Source of the DNA: Butyrivibrio sp.
GTDB lineage: Bacteria > Bacillota_A > Clostridia > Lachnospirales > Lachnospiraceae
Direction: 5' to 3'
Length of the DNA: 10,433 nt
NCBI RefSeq assembly: GCF_024699075.1
Contig: NZ_JAILQF010000065.1
Location: 1-10,433 of the forward strand
Numbering within the stretch: the first letter of the stretch is position 1; each line of letters opens with the position of its first letter. Positions 6,850 through 10,433 of the stretch are shown in pieces. Position numbers and translations under genes: made by a program. The notes beneath the pieces were generated by a model. That model ran no database searches. It saw nothing but the letters and a program-made list of their open reading frames with translations, and was not told the origin of the DNA.

Positions 6850-7772
6850 TGCCAGTATCTGTAAACCTTACTATCAAGATTGGAATTCTAATAGCTATTG
6901 GCTATGCCGGTGCAAGGGCAGGGATTATAGATAAGGATTCAAGAGATAAGTTATCTGATGTACTTGTAAGGATCCTTTTACCTGTTAGTATGATCGCATC
7001 AAGTCAGCAGGAATTCTCAATTGTAAATGCTGGCGGAGCGGTTGAAATACTATTTCTTGCCCTGATCTACTACATAATAATGTTTGGGAGCGGGATATGG
7101 ATACTTAAGCTCCTTGGCAGGGATAAGCGCAGGATGGCAATAGAAATCCTGCTTGTGACATTTGCTAATACTGCATTTCTCGGGATACCTGTACTTTCTG
7201 AGATAGCAGGAGATGTTGGAGTATTGTATGCGGTAGTTTTCAACTGCGTATTTGATCTTGTCTACTTCTCTATCGGAATGTATATGCTGCAGGATGCTGT
7301 ACATGAGAGAAAGTCAGATTTTAAGATAACTCATTTACTAAAAGATCCATTATCTATAGTCGCCATTACAACTATTATCCTGTATATGATCCCATACAGA
7401 TTCCCGGGAGTCATAACTGAATCTCTGGATCTTCTTGGAAATGCGATGATGCCGGTATCTATGCTGATAATAGGTGCTCAGATTTCATGTATGAATTACA
7501 AAGAGCTGTTTGTTAATAAAAGAGCATTCATGCTTAGCATCATGAAGATGCTGATAATCCCTATGATAGTCCTTGGTGTCATGAGGCTTATAGGCGCAAA
7601 TATGGAGATCACAGCTACGATGGTAATACTAAGTGCCATGCCATCGGGATCGCTTAATATAATAATGGCGGAGAAGTACAGGGTAGAACCTGAGCTTGCA
7701 ACATCAACTGTCATGCAGACTACTTTGGTGATGCTTGTGACTCTGCCTCTTTTCACACAAATGATAGGATGA
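6849..7772 (+). CDS. AEC-family transporter (auxin efflux carrier / malate permease-like)
   Basis: This 307-residue integral membrane protein has about ten hydrophobic helices in two halves and a short polar middle loop (near ERKSDFKITHLLKD), typical of the AEC (Mem_trans) family. The family-type motif NTAFLGIPV is in the first half and PSGSLNIIMAEKY in the second. Characterised bacterial relatives move small carboxylates such as malate or malonate. Directly after a D-2-hydroxyacid dehydrogenase it is a good candidate exporter of the hydroxyacid product, although direction cannot be read from sequence. ATG 6849 overlaps the previous stop and has AGGGAG eight bases upstream; an in-frame GTG at 6846 is possible but sits closer to that site. 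Last gene of the first block; a 124-bp gap follows. Confidence 0.85.
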   Translation: MPVSVNLTIKIGILIAIGYAGARAGIIDKDSRDKLSDVLVRILLPVSMIASSQQEFSIVNAGGAVEILFLALIYYIIMFGSGIWILKLLGRDKRRMAIEILLVTFANTAFLGIPVLSEIAGDVGVLYAVVFNCVFDLVYFSIGMYMLQDAVHERKSDFKITHLLKDPLSIVAITTIILYMIPYRFPGVITESLDLLGNAMMPVSMLIIGAQISCMNYKELFVNKRAFMLSIMKMLIIPMIVLGVMRLIGANMEITATMVILSAMPSGSLNIIMAEKYRVEPELATSTVMQTTLVMLVTLPLFTQMIG

Positions 7773-7806
7773 CTTCTTGTATGACAAAATAAAAAGGCGT
7801 GCAAGA

Positions 7807-7825
7807 ATCCTGCACTATGCAGGAT
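7807..7825 (+). other. Short perfect hairpin between AEC gene and ABC genes
   Basis: ATCCTGCA (7807-7814) and TGCAGGAT (7818-7825) form an 8-bp stem with a 3-nt loop. An alternative pairing, GTGCA (7799-7803) with TGCAC (7811-7815), would exclude it. It is followed by an AT-rich but not T-rich sequence, so a terminator role is doubtful. A TATAAA at 7830-7835 could be a -10 for the ABC genes, but it lacks a recognisable -35. Confidence 0.35.
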
Positions 7826-7840
7826 AAATTATAAATTTAA

Positions 7841-7880
7841 AGCAAAGGAGCTTATAGCATATGGCTATGGGCTCCTATTT
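7841..7880 (+). promoter_or_regulatory. Leader-type hairpin before the ABC transporter genes
   Basis: A 13-bp stem (7846-7858 with 7864-7876, two G-U pairs) with loop ATATG begins with AGCAAAGGAGCTT, identical to the start of leader unit 2 at 1996-2008. Only TATTTAT follows, so termination would be weaker than in the first leader. It ends nine bases before the ribosome site of the gene at 7897. The shared sequence suggests common regulation of the catabolic and transport genes. Confidence 0.5.
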
Positions 7881-7884
7881 ATAT

Positions 7885-7889
7885 GGAGG
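7885..7889 (+). promoter_or_regulatory. RBS fixing the start of the substrate-binding/permease fusion
   Basis: GGAGG lies seven bases before ATG 7897. The longer frame from 7861 would translate the hairpin and bury the signal peptide, so 7897 is preferred. Confidence 0.88.
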
Positions 7890-7896
7890 ATTATTT

Positions 7897-9417
7897 ATGA
7901 AAAAAAGACTACGACTACTAATAACAACAGCGCTTCTTGCGGTGTCAGTACTATCAGGATGCGGAAATTCTCAAAATGATGAGGAGGCAAATACTAAGAC
8001 CATATCATCTATAGATGACCTTGAGGGCGCTAAAATTGCTGTTCAGCTTGGAACTGTTGGTGATATATATGCGTCTGACTACGAAGGAGATGAAGCAGGA
8101 ACAACTGTTGAAAGGTACAACAAGACAGCAGATGCAGTGCAGGCCCTTAAGCAGGATAAGGTCAACTGCGTAATAGTTGATGAGCAGCCCGCAATTGCTT
8201 TTACCAAAGATGATGATTCTCTGGAAATCCTGGATGAAGCCTTTGCAATAGAAGAGTATGCGATATGTATCGCCAAAGGTAATGACGAACTCCTTGGTCA
8301 GGTAAATGAAGCTCTTGCAGAACTCGAAGCTGATGGAACTCTTGATATGATCAAGGACAACTATATAGGTGATGATACCAAGGGAACATGCCCGTATGTA
8401 ACACCTGAGGGCACAACCTATGATAACGGAACCCTTGTAGTAGCAACCAATGCAACTTTTCCTCCATATGAGTATTACAACGAAGGAACAATCGTAGGTA
8501 TTGATATCGAGATAATAACAGCTATTGGAGACAAGCTGGGTATGAAGACCGAGATCAATGACATGGAATTCGATTCGATCATTAATGCAGTCAATACGGG
8601 AAAAGCGGATGTCGGAATAGCCGGAATGACTATGACAGAGGAAAGACTTAAGTCAATCAACTTCTCTGATCCATATACGACTTCAACACAGGTTATCATA
8701 GTCAATAACGGAACAGAATCACAGTCATCTATTGGACTTGTAGATAACATCAAGAGGAATTTTATAACAGACAGCAGATGGAAGTATATAGCTAATGGTC
8801 TTGTTAATACACTGATCATAGCAGTATGCGCGATCATTATAGGACTTATTTTGGGATTTATAGTTGCTATTATCCGCAGTACTTATGAGACAACTGGAAA
8901 GCTGGGAATACTGGACTGCATATGCAGACTGTATCTGACAATCTTCAGGGGGACCCCTATGATGATCCAGCTCCTTATTATCTATTATGTAGTTTTTAAT
9001 TCAATTAGTATAAATAAGATTCTTGTAGCTATCATAGCTTTTGGCATTAACTCAGGAGCATATATGGCTGAGACTATAAGAGCTGGAATAATGTCAGTTG
9101 ATGGCGGACAGATGGAAGCAGGCAGATCACTTGGACTTAATTATGTAACTACTATTTTTTATATCATAATACCTCAGGCTGTTAAGAATACGCTTCCAGC
9201 TCTTGTCAACGAATTCATAGCTCTTATCAAGGAGACTTCAATCTGTGGTTATATAGGTCTTACTGATCTGACACGAGGCGGCGATATCATCCGCAGCATC
9301 ACATATGATGCATTTATGCCGCTTATAGCAGTAGCGATCATATATCTTGTCATAGTACAGATACTTACAAAGCTTACAGGCAAAATGGAAAGGGGACTTA
9401 GAAAACATGAAGAATAA
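7897..9417 (+). CDS. Amino acid ABC transporter: lipoprotein substrate-binding domain fused to permease
   Basis: This 506-residue fusion begins with a lipoprotein signal (KKRLRLL, a hydrophobic stretch, then lipobox LSGC with Cys22). Residues about 35-158 resemble the second lobe and C-terminal helices of a family-3 solute-binding protein ([36 protein letters not shown]). Residues about 178-270 resemble its first lobe ([33 protein letters not shown]). The halves are thus in reversed order, a circular permutation. Ligand-type residues are retained: Arg250 for the carboxylate, Asp95 for the amino group, Thr53. Residues about 300-495 form a His/Glu/Gln-type permease with some five spans and the EAA loop ([22 protein letters not shown], 407-428, given in parts). 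Predicted role is import of a polar amino acid. The ATPase gene overlaps its end by 11 bp. Confidence 0.88.
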   Translation: MKKRLRLLITTALLAVSVLSGCGNSQNDEEANTKTISSIDDLEGAKIAVQLGTVGDIYASDYEGDEAGTTVERYNKTADAVQALKQDKVNCVIVDEQPAIAFTKDDDSLEILDEAFAIEEYAICIAKGNDELLGQVNEALAELEADGTLDMIKDNYIGDDTKGTCPYVTPEGTTYDNGTLVVATNATFPPYEYYNEGTIVGIDIEIITAIGDKLGMKTEINDMEFDSIINAVNTGKADVGIAGMTMTEERLKSINFSDPYTTSTQVIIVNNGTESQSSIGLVDNIKRNFITDSRWKYIANGLVNTLIIAVCAIIIGLILGFIVAIIRSTYETTGKLGILDCICRLYLTIFRGTPMMIQLLIIYYVVFNSISINKILVAIIAFGINSGAYMAETIRAGIMSVDGGQMEAGRSLGLNYVTTIFYIIIPQAVKNTLPALVNEFIALIKETSICGYIGLTDLTRGGDIIRSITYDAFMPLIAVAIIYLVIVQILTKLTGKMERGLRKHEE

Positions 9418-10144
9418 TACACTTATTAAAGTAGAGAATCTGGTAAAATCATACGGCGACAATGTGGTACTAAACGGCGTAAATATGGAGATCAAAAAGG
9501 GCGAAGTAATAGCCATCATAGGGCCATCGGGCTGCGGCAAATCCACTTTCATCAGAACCTTGAACCAGCTTGAAAAGGTAACTTCAGGCAAAGTGTTTTT
9601 TGACGGAATGGATCTTACTGACAAGAAGACAGATATTGACCTTATAAGAAGAAAGAATGTAATGGTGTTCCAGCACTTTAACCTCTTCCCACATATGACT
9701 ATCAGGGAAAATATCACTTTTGCTCCTGTAAGGCTCAAGCTTATGAGCGCAGAAGAAGCCAATAAAAAGGCAGATGAACTTCTTGATAGAGTCGGCCTTT
9801 TGGACAAAGCCCTGATGTATCCTGATAATCTTTCTGGTGGACAGAAGCAGAGAGTTGCAATCGCAAGAGCCATGGCCATGAACCCTGAAGTGATCCTGTT
9901 TGACGAGCCAACCAGTGCTTTGGATCCTGAGATGGTAGGGGAAGTTTTAAACCTTATGAAAGAGCTGGCTGATGAGGGAATGACCATGGTCGTAGTAACT
10001 CACGAAATGGGATTTGCCAGAGAGGTCGCAGACAGAGTCATGTTCTTCGACGAACAGGGAATCAAAGAAGAAGGAAGCCCTGAAGAAATATTTGGAAATC
10101 CTAAATGCGTAAGACTAAGAGAATTCCTGTCTAAAGTGGTGTGA
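9407..10144 (+). CDS. Polar amino acid ABC transporter ATP-binding protein (GlnQ/HisP type)
   Basis: This 245-residue cytoplasmic ATPase carries every nucleotide-binding motif: Walker [10 protein letters not shown] (39-47), Q-loop Gln89 in [12 protein letters not shown], signature LSGGQKQR (142-149), Walker B VILFDEP (162-168, Glu167 catalytic), D-loop SALD and switch His199 (VVTHEMGFA). The sequence FNLFPHMT and the [13 protein letters not shown] segment are typical of ATPases for polar amino acid importers. Length matches the family (about 240-250). The ATG overlaps the end of the permease fusion by 11 bases, so the two are co-translated partners that form the importer. It ends in TGA at 10142-10144, and the hairpin repeat begins one base later with no conventional terminator. 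The family is certain; the imported compound is not. Confidence 0.95.
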   Translation: MKNNTLIKVENLVKSYGDNVVLNGVNMEIKKGEVIAIIGPSGCGKSTFIRTLNQLEKVTSGKVFFDGMDLTDKKTDIDLIRRKNVMVFQHFNLFPHMTIRENITFAPVRLKLMSAEEANKKADELLDRVGLLDKALMYPDNLSGGQKQRVAIARAMAMNPEVILFDEPTSALDPEMVGEVLNLMKELADEGMTMVVVTHEMGFAREVADRVMFFDEQGIKEEGSPEEIFGNPKCVRLREFLSKVV

Positions 10145-10145
10145 G

Positions 10146-10433
10146 GATTTGCGGATAAGGGGCTTTGTAGGGCTAGGGTTTATCCGCAGGCATGAGCTTT
10201 GTTCAACTCAAATATACATGGGGTTACGGATAAGCGGTATTGAAAAGAGATGGCTTATCCGTAAAACAGACGATTCCGAAGTGCTGTGAATGAAGATTTG
10301 CGGATAAGGTGCTTTGCTGTGCTAGAGTTTATCCGTAGGCAATAGCCTTCTCGCCTCAAATATAAATAGACTTACGGATAAGAGGATTTGAAATGATATA
10401 GCTTATCCGTAAAACAGACGATTCCTCAAGATC
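10146..10433. repeat. Right array of ~149-bp two-hairpin tandem repeats (runs off the window)
   Basis: Nearly two units of the family seen at 363-666 occur here in the same orientation. Type A dyads are at 10150-10158/10180-10188 and 10299-10307/10329-10337; type B dyads are at 10224-10235/10253-10264 and 10372-10382/10402-10412. Left arms of A are 149 bp apart and of B 148 bp apart. The first A dyad is fully complementary (TGCGGATAA with TTATCCGCA), while the second pairs G with T at the same position, and B uses A-T there. CTCAAATATA precedes and AACAGACGAT follows each B dyad, as on the left. The window ends inside the tail of the second B copy, so the true extent is unknown. No gene is visible here. 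Confidence 0.85.

Noticed and set aside
7861..7896. N-terminal extension of the substrate-binding fusion from ATG 7861
   Set aside because: It would translate the hairpin, has no ribosome site, and would place 12 residues before a normal lipoprotein signal.
9238..9987. Long minus-strand open frame opposite the ABC ATPase
   Set aside because: It is a shadow of the highly conserved ATPase coding strand and has no recognisable domain or ribosome site.
10146..10264. Intrinsic terminator for the ABC genes
   Set aside because: The first hairpins have 9-12 bp stems but loops of about 18-21 bases and no following T tract on the plus strand.
10146..10433. Integron attC-like sites
   Set aside because: The dyads lack the conserved core site, come two per unit in tandem, and no integrase is visible.

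Overview
The window looks like chromosomal or large-replicon DNA of a low-GC anaerobic Firmicute, most likely a Lachnospiraceae member such as Butyrivibrio or a relative. This is inferred from AT-rich codon choice (AGA, ATA and GGA are frequent), strong AGGAG ribosome sites and the protein families present. No rRNA, tRNA, transposase or phage gene is visible, so placement rests on style and not on a marker.

Layout. Positions 1-218 hold the 3' end of an unrecognised gene, closed by an intrinsic terminator at 330-366. An array of about 149-bp tandem repeats, each with two short hairpins, runs from about 363 to 666. It abuts the stop codon of a leftward PucR-family regulator (669-1826). The divergent intergenic region (1827-2127) holds two perfect inverted repeats next to the regulator, a perfect TATAAT hexamer for rightward transcription, and three tandem, sequence-related, terminator-like hairpins in the presumed leader. 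Five closely spaced rightward genes follow: a RocB-like M20 metallohydrolase (2128-3759), a guanidino-group-modifying hydrolase of the DDAH/arginine deiminase superfamily (3831-4667), a HisC-like PLP aminotransferase (4724-5824), a D-2-hydroxyacid dehydrogenase (5851-6849) and an AEC-family transporter (6849-7772). After 124 bp with two more hairpins come a lipoprotein substrate-binding/permease fusion (7897-9417) and its ABC ATPase (9407-10144). One base past that stop the same hairpin repeat resumes and runs to the window end.

How the genes may work together (inference). The ABC system imports a polar amino acid or derivative. The M20 enzyme cleaves an amide or peptide bond, and the Cys hydrolase attacks a guanidino group, releasing nitrogen. 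The aminotransferase removes the alpha-amino group to give a 2-oxo acid, the dehydrogenase reduces this to a D-2-hydroxyacid while reoxidising NADH, and the AEC carrier may export the product. PucR would be the local regulator and the triple-hairpin leader a second control layer. The substrate cannot be read from sequence.

Most notable features: (1) the substrate-binding part of the fusion appears circularly permuted, with its lobe-2 half before its lobe-1 half; (2) the leader has three tandem attenuator-like hairpins with compensatory base changes, and a fourth related hairpin precedes the transporter; (3) the whole cluster is bracketed by direct copies of a two-hairpin tandem repeat that begins within a few bases of both outer stop codons.
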